Shown: positions 24,336 through 36,115 of the stretch, piece by piece
How the letters are laid out: every line of letters begins with the position of its first letter
Numbering within the stretch: the first letter of the stretch is position 1
DNA from: Ovis canadensis
Lineage: Eukaryota; Chordata; Mammalia; Artiodactyla; Bovidae
Assembly: GCF_042477335.2 (NCBI RefSeq)
Contig: NC_091262.1
Location: 42,567,001-42,631,000, forward strand
Reading direction: 5' to 3'
Length of the DNA: 64,000 nucleotides
The notes under the pieces: model-generated
The model's input: only the letters and a program-made list of their open reading frames with translations
Told to the model about the DNA's origin: nothing
Databases searched by the model: none
Position numbers and translations under genes: made by a program

Positions 24336-24485
24336 CAAAGAAAAGTACAGGAGAGCCAGATAAGCTGGGATTTCAGATAAATAACAAATTATTTTATTAG
24401 TATATCCCAACTACTAGGTGGGATATACTTAAATTTTTTTCCCATTGTTTATCTGAAATTTAAATTAAACCCAGCATCCAGTTTT
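24336..24485. repeat. Palindromic MITE-like element, copy 1 (right end displaced by BovB)
   Basis: The left arm 'gggatttcagataaataaca' is answered on the other strand by the right arm 'attgtttatctgaaatttaa', with AT-rich 'tatatccc'/'gggatata' inner arms. The pattern fits a widespread mammalian palindromic DNA element whose name I cannot confirm. Confidence 0.6.
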
Positions 24486-24850
24486 CAAATTGTGGTGCTG
24501 GAGAAGACTCTTGAAAGTCCTTGGACTGCAGGGAGATCAAACCAGTCAATCCTAAAGGAAATCAACCCTGAATATTCATTGGAAGGACTGATGCTGAAGC
24601 TGAAGCTCCAATCCTTTGCCCACCTGATGTGAAGAACCAACTCATCGGAAAAGACCCTGATGCTGGGAAGGATTGAAGGCAAGAGGAGAAGGGGACAACA
24701 GAGGATGAGATGGTTGGATGGCATCACCAACTCAATGGACATGAGCTTGAGCAAACTTCAGGAGATAGTGGAGGACAGGGGAGCCTGGTGTGCTTCAGTC
24801 CATGAGGTTGCAAAGAGTTGGGCATGACTTAGTGACTGAACAACATCAAC
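24486..24850 (+). repeat. BovB LINE 3' fragment
   Basis: From 'gtggtgctggagaagactct' to 'tgacttagtgactgaacaac'. It splits the palindromic element; ccagtttt-type duplicates lie at 24478-24485 and 24851-24858. It encodes only broken pieces of the BovB C-terminal region. Confidence 0.9.
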
Positions 24851-24930
24851 CCAGTTTTTGTCTGGCAACCCTGCCAACTAATCCTTTAGCCATTCTATGA
24901 AAGCATGTAAGCCCAGGCTCACTCACCCTA

Positions 24931-26079
24931 GACATATGTGGTCATGTTTGCTGCCTAGCGATCACCTGCGTTACTTGCTCGCGGTGTGCATGTCTCTGGC
25001 TGCGTGTGTCCAGGCATGCCTCAGCAGTGGGTTCCTGAGGAAGGGCTGATGTAAGGCCATTGGAGGGGATATGTGGGGTGCTCCCAAGCTCTGCCAGGGG
25101 CAGGCAGGTGGGCTTTGAGACTGTTTACACTGAATTCTGGACTCAGGGAGCAGGCTCTGGGAGTCTCCTTAAGCTCAGCTTCATGGAGGGTAAAGGAGGC
25201 CCCCGCCTCAGCGTCTCCAGCAGGTGCTGCCCCGGCTCTTCGTGAACCCCTCCCTACTCAGGAGGCTCCTCGCCTCACCTATGGTAACAGCGGTCCCTGT
25301 GGGTCTGCCCTTCAGCCCAGCTCCTTCATCCTCTGGCCAAGGGAAGCCTGGCTCAGGAGGCACAGGAGCGCTCCCAGAGTAGGGTGTCTGTGAGGCCTTC
25401 TGACCATGGGCCCTGCTCCTCCACAGTGAACTCTGCTTTCTACCCTCTTCACGCCTTCTTCCTTCCTTTCTTTCTTCCTCTTTTATTTGCCTATTAGAAG
25501 ACCATAACTAGTTGCTATTTTTTCATCTCAAAAAAGACACATTTCCCAAAATTGTGACCAGAGATGGCACAGTGTTCCCGTGAACAACTCGGGGGCCCGA
25601 GGAGTGGAGGTGCTGTTTCCAGGCAGTGGGCATGTCGTTCCTGCCGCCCCGCAGCCCGCTGGCCATCACAGGCAGCACAGTGACTGACGGGAGGATTTAT
25701 TTCTGCCAACAAGAGAAAGGCTCATAATTTACAGCCCACTGAGCCAGCTTCCACCACGTCATTAGAGCCTTCTTTTTGTAGACAGTAATAAATTGTCTTA
25801 TCACCACTGCTGACATAACATGCTCCTTTTTAAGTGCACCATAATTTTTAAGAGAATATTCATCCTTGATGGCCTAGCTCAGGGGCATGTGGCTGCTGCT
25901 CTGGAGAGAAGACCTTTTCTGTTCTTTTCTGTTTTGAAAAAGAAGGTATAATTCAGTTCCCACAGGCCACTGGCAGGGTAGGCTTGCAGACATTGGGGGG
26001 CAGAAAGATGTTTCTAGACATCGATAAGAGGGCCTTGTCTTTCAGGAGGAAGGCATCAGAAGGAGGAAGGCATCAGAAA
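24931..26079. other. Unique intergenic DNA
   Basis: No gene supported. About 25690-25870 is AT-richer, non-repetitive and contains 'taataaattgtcttatcacc'; it could be a conserved non-coding element. A small direct repeat 'gaggaaggcatcagaa' occurs twice at about 26045-26080. Confidence 0.4.
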
Positions 26080-26460
26080 GGTGAAGGCAAGACTTTGCTG
26101 CTGGTTTGCGTTGCCTCAGTTCCTGGCCCCATCAGAAAGTGTTCTGAATTTCTACTCCAAAGCCTTTGCCTGACACTTCTCAAAGTATCAGTGATACCTG
26201 CCCTCCCCAGCTCTAGCTGAAGTGTATGATACCATGTAAGGCTGCCCGACTTAGCAAAGAAAAATACATGGTGGCCAGGTTAAGTGGGAATTTCAGATAG
26301 ACAATGTAAATATATCCCAGTGCTTGTGTGGGATACATTTATACTGAAATCTTTTCATTGTTTATCTGAAATTCAGATTTAACTGGGTGGCTGGTATTCG
26401 TTTGCAACCCTCCCAGCTAGTCCTGCGTCTGCTCTAGGGACACATGCATCCCAGGCTGGT
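26080..26460 (+). repeat. Copy 2 of the old local duplication (no SINE/BovB insertions)
   Basis: Shares the block order of copy 1: cccatcagaaagtgttc at 26128-26144, 'caaagtatcagtgatacc' near 26180, the palindromic element from 'aaggctgcccgacttagc' near 26239 with arm 'attgtttatctgaaattcag' near 26356, and 'gcaaccctcccagctagtcc' near 26405. Confidence 0.75.
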
Positions 26461-27443
26461 GTTCGGTGCCCACCCTTGGATGTGGCCTTGCTACTGCCTC
26501 TGGAGGAGGGCCATGGGCTGTGGGTGTGTCCTTGGGCTTTCCATTCTAAAGGGCCAGTTTGCCACCATGCAGGGGCAGTGACTGACTGAGGGTGTCCCAG
26601 ACTGGGAGTGGAGGCAGCTCTTGGGATGGTGGGCCCCCCCACCAGGGGGTCCCCAGCTTGGAAAACCTGGTCTCCCGCCTCACTAGGCTGGCAGTGTGGA
26701 GTGGCTTCCCCTCCTCTTTCCTCCAGGGGCACAGTATGGCCTGCTGACCGCAGGGGCAGTTCTGTAGGGACCCCAAGAGCCCAGGAGCACAGCCAGATGG
26801 GGATGCCAAAGACGTCAGGTCACTGACAGCAGGGACTTCCCTGGGCCTGTCGCCTGTTCCTGCTGAGACGCAAGTGGACCAGTCGGGGCTCTGCTTCCCT
26901 GCCCTTGCGGCCTGGTCTGGGACCCAGGGATCCAGGGAGCTCACTCACTGTGTGCAGGGAGTGACTTGGCCTCCTCGTCTGCCTTTCATCCTGTGCCCTC
27001 AGAGCTACCACCTCCATCCTGCCTAGCACATTCTCTGGCTCACTCAACCTCAGCGGGCTCTGAGGCCTTAAGCAAGGCCCTTCTTCCCTCTGAGCCTTGA
27101 CTCTCCTATCTGTGAAATGGGAGAAATGATAGGTACTATTCAGGGCAGTTTCCAAAACCAATGAGACACAGACACGCAGGAGAGCCTGGCAGAGGCCTCA
27201 GGAGGCCTGGGTGTGTTTCTCTTCTTGGCCCCCTTCCTCCCCCCTCCCTTGCCTGGCTCCCGTCTGGTGGCCCCAGAGTTGCGCATGGTGTGCTCTTTCT
27301 GGGTCTAGGATGTGGAGCGTCTGTCTTCAAGGAGTGGCACCTTCGGGCCGGCCGGCCTGGAGCATGTTTGTGTTCACACAGTACACATACACTTCTACAG
27401 CGTCTGTGTTCACAGGTAGTGGTCAGATGCCTCCCAGCCTATG
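26461..27443. other. GC-rich unique DNA with a MIR remnant
   Basis: Positions 27070-27150 resemble the MIR core on the + strand ('cctatctgtgaaatgggaga'). The rest shows no gene. Confidence 0.4.
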
Positions 27444-27569
27444 GCCTCATAGTCACAGATCTTATATGCTGCTGTATAGGCAAGGACACAAGTCTATACC
27501 TTCCCTGCCTCATAGTCACAGCTCTTATGTGATGCTGTCTAGGCAAGGGCACAAGTCTATATCTACCGA
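27444..27569 (+). repeat. 63-bp tandem duplication, two units
   Basis: Units at 27444-27506 and 27507-27569 both start gcctcatagtcacag and share 'acacaagtctata'. About 5 mismatches occur in the first 54 bases; the last bases of each unit diverge. Confidence 0.88.
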
Positions 27570-27740
27570 TTCATTCCCAGTGAACACACATATTATGCCC
27601 ATTTTATCCTCATTTGGGAAAACCTAGGCCCAGAGAAGTTAACTGACTTGCCTGAGGTCACACAGCTAGGAAGGGCAGGGCTGGATAGATGGTCAGTTCA
27701 GGAATCTGTGCTCTAAGCCCAGTGATACACTGCCTCTCGT
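27570..27740 (-). repeat. MIR SINE relic
   Basis: Antisense MIR core: 'gagaagttaactgacttgcc' and 'ggtcacacagctaggaaggg', ending near 'gatacactgcctc'. Confidence 0.8.
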
Positions 27741-28099
27741 CCTCCTGCCTGGACGTCTGCTCAGTCTGGACCCTCTCTTCCTGTTCTGGGGGCAGGACCT
27801 GAGCTCACTTCCTGCCATGCTGTCTTGTTTGTGCCCCAAGTCCCACATGAACTTTGACCTGAGAGGCACAGCATCTTGGCCTAAGGGCGGAGACTGAGTG
27901 AACGACCGTGACATCTGTGACCCGTGATGGAGCACACTGCTCACTGTTGCTGGTTTATATGAAGGATCAGCTCACAAGATGAGGGAGAAGGAGCTGAGGA
28001 GAAAGACAAAGAATAAGGGATTGGCCCTGATCCAGAAGAGGGCAGGACACAAAATCGCATGGGCTACAGAAATATTATATGGTTACCAAAGTTTCCAAA

Positions 28100-28672
28100 A
28101 TCAGTGTGGATGGTGACTGCAGCCATGAGTTAAAAGACACTTTTTGGAAGGGAAGCTATGATAATCATAGACAGCATATTAAAAAGCAAAGACATCACTT
28201 TGCTGACAAAGGTTTGTATAGTCAAGGCTACGGTCTTTCCAGTAGTCGTGTACAGATGTGAGTGTTGGACCATAAAAAAGGCTGAACACTGAAGAATTGA
28301 TGCTTTTGAACTGTAGTGTTGGAGAAGATTCTTGAGAGTCCTTTGGAGAGCAAGGAGATCAAACCAGTCAATCCTAAAGGAAATCAGTCCTGAATACTCA
28401 CTGGAAGAACTGATGCTGAAGCTGAAGCTCCAGTCCTTTGCCCACCTGATGTGAGGAACCAACGCATCTGAAAAGACTCTGATGCTGGGAAAAATTGAAG
28501 GCAAGAGGAGAAGGGGGATGACAGAGGATGAGATGGTTGGATGGCGTCACTGATTCAATGGACATGAGTTTGAGCAAGCTTTGGAGGACATGGAAGGACA
28601 TGGAAGCCTGGCGTGCTGCAGTCCATGGGGTCACAAAGAGTTGGACACAACTGCGCGACTGAATAACAGCAA
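28100..28672 (+). repeat. BovB LINE 3' fragment (about 570 bp)
   Basis: From 'gatggtgactgcagccatga' through 'gatgcttttgaactgtagtg' and 'atgagatggttggatggcgt' to 'actgcgcgactgaataacag'. It covers the C-terminal region after the RT domain plus the 3' UTR; several stops interrupt the frame. Confidence 0.92.
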
Positions 28673-30654
28673 CTGAATTTTCCACCTTTCGGGAATGACC
28701 GTATGGAATGCCAGGAATCGATAGAGTTGCTGGAGTTCCTATGAGGGAGAGGGGCTGGATGTGGTGACTGGCGACTCTGCAAGGAGCAGAGGAGTCCCTG
28801 GTTTCATCCCCAGGAGAAAGCGCGCTGTGCTGGCCAGGGCTGCAGATCCCGTAGCTCTGTTCTCTGAGGCTGGAGTGTCTGGGCGGAGAGAAAGCATAAC
28901 AGGGATGTGCTGGCTGGGCTGGGGATTTGGAAGAGTTTAGACTATAAATAGTGAGTATATAAAAAGCCTCAAGTGGATTTTTGGAAGTCCTAAATCCACC
29001 ACATAGATCCAAGCAAGATAACAGAAACCATTTAGGTTTTAGTAATATCTAAATGTAACTCGGCACAGTGCCTGCCGCCCCACGCTTCTGCTGTCTCCAC
29101 AACCCCTGCCAGCGTCTGCCAAACCAGACACGCGCCTCAGGAGCTCGGCTATGGGCTACGGCACAGTGCTGGTCCACTCTCCAGGGAGGGCCCGTTTCAA
29201 GTCCCATTCCAGAGGTTGAGTAGGCCAGGTGACCAGTCCAGGGTGACACAGCTGGCCAGTGCTGGGCTGGATTCCACCCTCCTCCCAGAGCTGTACCCTG
29301 CCTGCTGCCTGCCCCGCCCAAGACCAGGCTCTGGTTGCGCCAGGGCAAGCCTGCCTGAAGCTGCGCTCATGTCAGCAGAAAATCAAAGCAGCGAGCACGT
29401 GGACAGGAAAGGGGATGTCCTTGTGTCTTGCTGCTCATGGCCTGCGGTCGCCAGGCTCCTCTCGTCTCTGCGGCCCTTGTTTCATGTGACCCATTGACGT
29501 CACGAAGCCCCTCATGCCCTGGCTCAACAAGCCCGACGCCCACCCTGGTCACCAGGCGGCTCGGCACGGATGGAATCTGGCTCTCCTGCCCTTGGCCCTT
29601 GACCGGCTGCTGCTCCTGGACGTCTGTGGTTAGGTGTTCTGGTCTTAACTCTTTCAGCAAAGTCATTGTCACCTGTCACCAAAGGATAGAGAACCTTTGC
29701 AGAGTGACATTTAGGATGATCACTGTCACATTTATAGGGAAAACCCAAGGCTCCAATGAATTGTTCTTTAAACTTGGAGAATTCCCTTCACAGTCTGCCC
29801 ACCCACATCAGAGTAGGCCATCCTCCCCAGGGTTCTGGAAGACACTGCTGTAGGAAGCCCCAGAAGGAGGTTCCAGCTGGTTTGTGCAGGGGAGGGGCAT
29901 CAGGCCTGAGGCTTCATCTCACAGGGATGAATGGGGAGCCCAGGGAGCCCCATGAGATGAAAAGTGCTTCTAAGACAGTCCCCTGCTGGCACCAAGCTGG
30001 GTGTGAGAGGTTCCAAGACAGAAAAGAGAGCACTGAAGCAGTTCCTCCTGGGGACAGGAGGGAGGGACACTCTCAGTGAAGGAAGACTTCTTGGAGGAGG
30101 TGCCCCAAGGCAGGAGGAATCTGTGTGGGGGGGCAGGGAGGGGAGAAAGGCACACCCAGGGAGGAGATGTCCAAAGCCAGGCAGCCTGGGCCTGAAGGGC
30201 TGGGTCTATCTGGGAACATGGCTGCCCATGACAGGGCCAGACGAACAAGAAAGACAGTGCCAGCCTGCTAAGGGTACGAGGGCTGTGCCTTGTGGAGTCT
30301 GGGCTCCACCCTGGCGGCCGCAGAGACTCATGGTGGTCTGAAAGGGCTCCCAGGAGCTTGTCAGGTGTGGTAGGGGTGGGTTTGAGGAGCAATGAGCTAG
30401 AGCTGGAGACCACATGGGGAGTTACCCCCAGAGCCTGTGTGAGTGGTGAGGGCTCTTCCAGGATGGGGCTGGGAAGGAGGGGCTGGGGAGAGAGGCAGGG
30501 GAATGTCACAGAGAACTTTCCAGGCCAGGGTCTGGGTGGGGTTGAAGAGGCCAGAGGCAGTGAGGGTGTGGAGTAAAGGGCTAAAGGTGTGGATCGGGGG
30601 TGTGGCTTTCTGAAGATGAGGGTGGCTCAGATACAGGCTGGAGCAGGGCAGTGT
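28673..30654. other. Unique intergenic DNA
   Basis: No gene supported. GC-rich open frames on both strands lack domains. Confidence 0.4.
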
Positions 30655-31065
30655 CTCTCCTCCAGGGATCAAGTCCAGATTCTTGCCAGCTGATGAGGCT
30701 GCCGCAGCCTGGCCCCTGCCTCTGCTCAGGCCGCTCTCCTTTCACTGTCAGTACTTCTGCCCCTCTACCTTCTTCCTCCATCAGGCCCTTTGCATGTGCT
30801 GGTCCTACTGCAGGTGCAATGCCTAGAGCTGGTGACACCAGGTGGGGGGGATGGGGGAGTTGGTGCAGATCTAGGGCTGCCCCTGTCTCCCTCACCTCAG
30901 CTCCTCCCTCGCCCAGGCCACCAGTTCTTCCAGTGTAAACACTTGGTGCAGTTTGTGTTTTCCTACTTAGACCTGACAGATGTCCACTCATCTGGGTATT
31001 TCCTGTTTATTTCTTTGAGCTCAGCTTAAAAGTCACTTCCTCCAGGGAGCTCAAACCATCCAGTT
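30655..31065 (+). repeat. L2 LINE 3' fragment
   Basis: 'aagtccagattcttgccagc', 'ccctttgcatgtgctggtcc' and 'agctcagcttaaaagtcact' follow the order of the L2 3' end. Strongly diverged. Confidence 0.55.
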
Positions 31066-34000
31066 CAATGTGCTTCCAATATCTGACCAGTCCACTGTGC
31101 GCGGTGGGGGTGGAGGGGGGTGGGTCACACAGGACATCTGGGCTGCTCCGACTTCGGTTTTGCTCTACGTGAGCCTGGAAGCTGGGGGGACTTTGCACCA
31201 GGGAGTGGCCTGAGTGACTGTTTCACATGGTCCCTCATGTTGTGGGCTGATTCAAGGGGCACGGTCGGGGTGGGGGGGCATTTGGGAGACTGCCGAGTTA
31301 CACCAGGGGGCACGTGTGAGTGGTAGCAGTGAGAGTGGTGAGAACTCAAACTCTGAACGCATTTCCAAGGTAGAAACGATCAGATCCCTGAGAGCCTAGA
31401 ATGGGGAGGGGTCGAAGGGGCTGCCCTCTACTGTGATGCGAAGTCTGGGGCAGGGTGGGGACTAGGCAGACCAGAGCTGTTTGTGTGGGGGGCCTTGGCT
31501 GCAGAAGGGAAACACCCTCAGTGTCCACAGCTCAGCTGTCGGGCCACACGGGGTTAGGAGCCATCAGCTTGTAATGGGTGCCCACAGTGTGAGAATGGCA
31601 GACCTGTGCCAGGGGCAGGGATAGGGAAGAGGGAAGAAGCCCAAGAACGGGGGCCTGGGGCCCTTGATGCCAAGAAGGACCAGGCTGTGGAGGCTGAGGA
31701 GCAGCTGTGCGGTGGGGAACCAGCAGGGGGAGGGGGTGTCCCAGAGACCACGTGGGAAAGGCTTCAGGGCCAAGTTGTTACGAGCTGCAGGAAGGGCCTG
31801 AGGACCAGGGCTGAGAACCGGCCGCTGGACTTAGTGACGTGGGCAGTGGTGACAGCCGCTCTGAAAGGAGGGAGAGAAACGGAGGGCTGCCGGAGAGTCT
31901 GTTGTCATCTCTGTCTTAGAGACCATGGCACCACAGCAGCTTGTTCGTGCACAGAGATCACTTGGCAGCTGGAGCAGGGAAGCCCCTGCGTGACCATGGG
32001 GCAGGGCGGGGGTCCTCAGGCTGCAGGGGTGGGGCAGCAGAGCCTTTGGGTGCGGTAGGAGAGGAGGGTCTCCCCTGAGAATGTGGTAGGGAAGGGTGAG
32101 GGCCTGGGAGAGAGAGGGTGGGGCTGGAAGGGGAGTGGGAGAGGACTATGGGGACTTGCATGACCCTGGAAGTGTGGATAGCAAGTGTCAGAGACACCCG
32201 GTGGCTGGTCCTTCAACTGTGGATGACTGTGGGCCCAGAGTGACCATCAGGCGAAGGGCCAGGAGCTCACAGGGTGGGGTGGGGCCACAAGTAGGAGTTC
32301 CCCGGGGACCAGGGCGACCAGGGACGGGTGGCTTGGAAAGCGGGGGAGGGCAGAGAGGGACTGCATTGCCCCAGTAGCCAATTGGTCCACCCACCCAGCT
32401 CAGCCACTCTGCTTGCATCCCCTGAGATGCACATCTCCACTATCTCCGTGTACACTCCAGCCCCCGAGACAGTAGTTGTCTAGAAAGGGCTTGTTTGGAA
32501 CCCTTCTCTCCAACTTGTGCCTGCAGCCCCACTGCCACCCCGTCCACTGCCTTGCTCCATTTGCAGAGACTGTGAAGGGGCCCAAGTTCCTAAGTTACTC
32601 TCACTTGGAAAGAGTGCTCGGGCAGTAAAGCCGAAACTCGTTCTTGTGTCAAAGTGATGGTGTCTTCACCCAGGACCCAGATGCAGGTCCCACTGCTCAT
32701 CTGCTGAGCCTCCTAGAAGCCAAGGCAAGAAGGGAAACTGGAGAAACCTCAAGGCTTTTATTCTTAGTTGGAACAAGCTTCTGAGGGATTTTGTTGTTTT
32801 GCTCATAAATTCCTCGCTTGACACTAAATTTCCACGTGGGAGTTTATGAAAGGAACACTGAAATAGACAACTGCTAGATCCAGGATAACTGTTTTGCAGG
32901 AGAAGCAGTTTTCACAAGATTCTTCAGACATGGAAGATCTAGAAATAAAAGGAGAGTCTAGCCATAAAGACAAGGAGGTGGGGAGTGGGGGCTGTTTATG
33001 GCCCCCCCATCCCAGATGGTCAGACATCCCCCCAGAAAGGAGTAAAGTAGGAATTGGAGCCCTCACTAAGGAGATGATAAGATAAACAGGCAGCAACACA
33101 GAACGGAAGGCAGAGCACAGAACATGGGAAGGGCAAGACCTCTGACCCGCCACAGCTAGAGGCAGTGGCTCCAGGTGGGATTTGGGCTGAAAAGACTTGG
33201 GGTTGGTTGGGGGATCCCTGTCTGTAGATGCCCTGGGCCTGGGTGAAGCTTTCTCTGGGACTGCGGGTGGGGTGAAGATGGAGGTGCATGAAGGGAGGCA
33301 GAGGTCTGCTCTTTCCCACCCCTCCCTCATCTCAGGCTCTCTCGCTGGGTGCTGTGTGCGGTGTCTGTGTCAGCATCTCCTGTCCCCCAGGCTGGGGACC
33401 GGTGTGCCATCCAGGCTCGGTGGCGGGGCTGTCAGCTCCACAGGATGCATCTGTGCGTCTCATCAGGCGTCACACCTCTGAAGGCTGCACAGCCTAAAGC
33501 ACCCAGGGGTTCTCCCGACAGGATAGGATTTGAAAATTCACACTAACCAGGTAATGGAAGAGCCCTTGCATTGCCAAATGAATCACAACAGATTTTCATT
33601 AAAAACACCGCACTCTCTACCTCTGCTGTAGGATGTCAATAGATGCTACAAGAAAAAAGGTCAGATACATGTGAGAGGGTTAAACAGGTTATGTTTACTG
33701 CAGTATGCCTCAGAGGCACTAGTGCCACAGTCATCAAATCCAAGAGATGGCCTTGAGTAGAGGATGATCAGGGTTTGACATGTTACTAAGAAAGGAAATG
33801 TGTCCAAGTTGGGGAGTGTCACGGGGACCCTTCCATGAAGCTGTGCCAGTGAAAGGCTGCAGTCGGTGCAGAAGATAAGTAAACCACCACCAGAGAGGGA
33901 CCGCACAGAGTCCTGTGGCCTCTGTCCTGGCCATTGTGGAGTCAGGGAGGAATCCCGACCCTTTGAACGGCCAGCCAGTTCTCAACTGGGGCCACACACC

Positions 34001-34761
34001 CACGTGGTCCCCAAGGGGTTTCAGGAGCTATGCCCCAGATCACTGGTGGGAGCAAACAGAAACCTACTTGGGAAGATCTCAATTTCGGTCCAGGCCAGTG
34101 GTGATCGCAAAACACCTTCTATGAGATTTCCGGGATGTTAAAATGCAAGGAAATGTGCAACGAGGCCTGGGGGAGGACAGGACATTTCCATGCCCCCCTG
34201 GAGGCTCCTGGTGCCCAGCAGCAGTGGTTACCATTTGTTCAGTGCAAACTCGGTGCCAGATTGGGCAAGGGACTTGGCCCGCTTCAGCTTTGACTGGCCT
34301 TGCGGCTCTTGCGTGGAGACAGCATCATCACTGCCATTTCTGGCAGAGGGTACTGAAGAAACTCTGCCTGGGGCTGCACAGAGCAGGGGCGAAGGTCTGC
34401 TGAGGGCTTGCTCTTCCCTCGCATCAGACACTCTGTGGGGGCCACCTTGACCTGCCAAATAGAGCACATGTCCAGAAATGCAGTTTTTCAGTCAAGTGCC
34501 TGTTGCCTAAATGGAGGCAATTTCTGGATCAAATTCTGCTCCAGCACACCCCAGTAGCTATGTGAAATCATCTTCTGTTCAGTGGTATGGGCAGTACTGG
34601 GCATCTCATGGCCCCAGCTGTATAAGCCTGCACTTGTGTAAAGGGGTCAGCCTTTGTATGAAGTAATATCCACCAGCAATGCTGCCGTCTCTGGTCTGAT
34701 TTGAGAAGATGCTGGCATAACTATCACGTTGTCATGTTAGCATTTGCTAAAACTTCTGAAG
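31066..34761. other. G-rich unique intergenic DNA
   Basis: No gene supported. G-runs such as ggtgggggtggaggggggtg near 31103 could form quadruplexes. Possible MIR traces near 34230. Confidence 0.4.
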
Positions 34762-34890
34762 GGACTTCCCTGGCAGTCCACCACTGGCTATCCCAGTGCG
34801 AGGGGTGCGTGTTCAATCCCTGATGGGGGAACTGAGACTCCCACTTGCTGCACAGTGCAGTCAGAAAGTAATTTTAAAAAATTCTGAAAA
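34762..34890 (+). repeat. CHR-type SINE fragment
   Basis: 'gggacttccctggcagtcca', box B-like 'gtgttcaatccctgatgggg' and a short A/T-rich tail. Confidence 0.8.
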
Positions 34891-35484
34891 ATGTACTGGT
34901 TCCAGTCATCTTTCTGGTCCATGTCCCATCAACCTGTAGGACTGTTGACCTCCCCTTCCCTGCAGAGCTGTGCGACCCCCAAGGGCAGTCTGGAGAGCTG
35001 AAACTAGAGTGAATGGGAAACCCTCTTCCTGCAGGAGGATGAGCCAAGTTGCATTCCAGGTCCCATCACAGAGCAGAGGGCTAGACTTCTGTGATTGAGC
35101 GGTCCTGTCACCGTGAAATCAACAGGAAGCCACAGGGGGCACTATGATTTGGGATGTTCATTTTGGGAAGCTGGTCTGCCTATCACATTGAAGCCAAGAT
35201 ATTGTCTGGGCACGTCCACAATAAATGGGAAGTTTAGCCTCAAATGAGCAGATGTTAATAAATTCCAATCCCTCCAAATAAAAATTCAGATGCATTTTAG
35301 TCTACTCTCAGCTCAGTGGGCTGAATCCCTTAATCTACTAAATTGTTATGGAAAAACCCTTATCTCTGTCTGTCAAAATCACTGCTGTCATGGGGTGCAC
35401 TCTTGGGAGGCATGAGCTGCCTCATAATAACTTAGATTTTGTGCAGTATAGCCTTAGCGTGAAGAGAGTCACACACTTTTTTTT

Positions 35485-36115
35485 CATGTTTTCTTTTTTA
35501 TTGTGGTAAAAGTCACATAATATAAAACATACTGTTTTAACCATATATATGGTGAATGAACTCAGTGAAGGACATTCACATAGTCGTGCAACTCTCACCA
35601 TCATCAATCTCCCAAATTTTCCACCTTCCTGAACTGAAACTCTGTCCCCTTTAAACACTAACTCCCCATCCCCCTCCCCACACCCGCACCCCCCCCCCCC
35701 CAACCTCCCTGGCATCTACCAGTGTACTTTCTGCCTCTATGAAATTGACTATTCTCAATACTTCATATAAATGGAATCAAACAGTATTTGTCTGCACCTA
35801 ATGTATATTGGAATGCATTTTTAAGGTTAACTTAATAATGTCCTGCAAACAGATGGTGCCTTTTTTCCCCCTGTGCTAAACAGTAGCTTCTCATTAGTTA
35901 TCTATTTTATACATGGAGGATTGTATATGTCAATTCTCATCTTCCAATTCATCCCACTGCCTCCTATCCCCCCTTGGTATCCATACGTTGGTTCTCTACC
36001 TATGTCTCTATTTCTGCTCTGGAAATTATTTTCTAGATTCCACATATATGTATTACCATATGATATTTGTTTTTCTCTTTCTGACTTACTTCACTCTGTT
36101 TGACAGCTTTTAGGT
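35485..36115 (-). mobile_element. Two adjoining L1 3' UTR fragments, antisense
   Basis: 35485-35830 matches an old L1M 3' UTR ('attgtggtaaaagtcacata', then a C13 run at 35689-35701, then 'ctctatgaaattgactattc'). 35835-36115 matches a ruminant L1 3' UTR ('tagcttctcattagttatct' and 'tttttctctttctgacttac'). Confidence 0.8.

Larger units (their letters stand above)
23752..24930 (+). repeat. Copy 1 of an old local duplication (carries later insertions)
   Basis: Pairs with 26080-26460. Both copies share, in order, a 'ggtttkcgttgcc' opening, the identical 17-mer cccatcagaaagtgttc (23794-23810), a 'caaagtatcagtgatac'-like stretch, 'agctgaag', a palindromic element beginning 'aaggctgcc', and 'gcaaccctgccaactaatcc'. 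This copy is longer because of a CHR/Bov-tA pair and a BovB fragment. Confidence 0.75.

Noticed and set aside
33930-34030. Possible MER5-like DNA element ('agttctcaactggggccaca')
   Set aside because: Only a short, weak resemblance; no ends or target duplication could be found.
35689-35701. C13 run as a regulatory motif
   Set aside because: It lies at the C-rich site usual in antisense L1M 3' UTR; a simple slippage expansion explains it.
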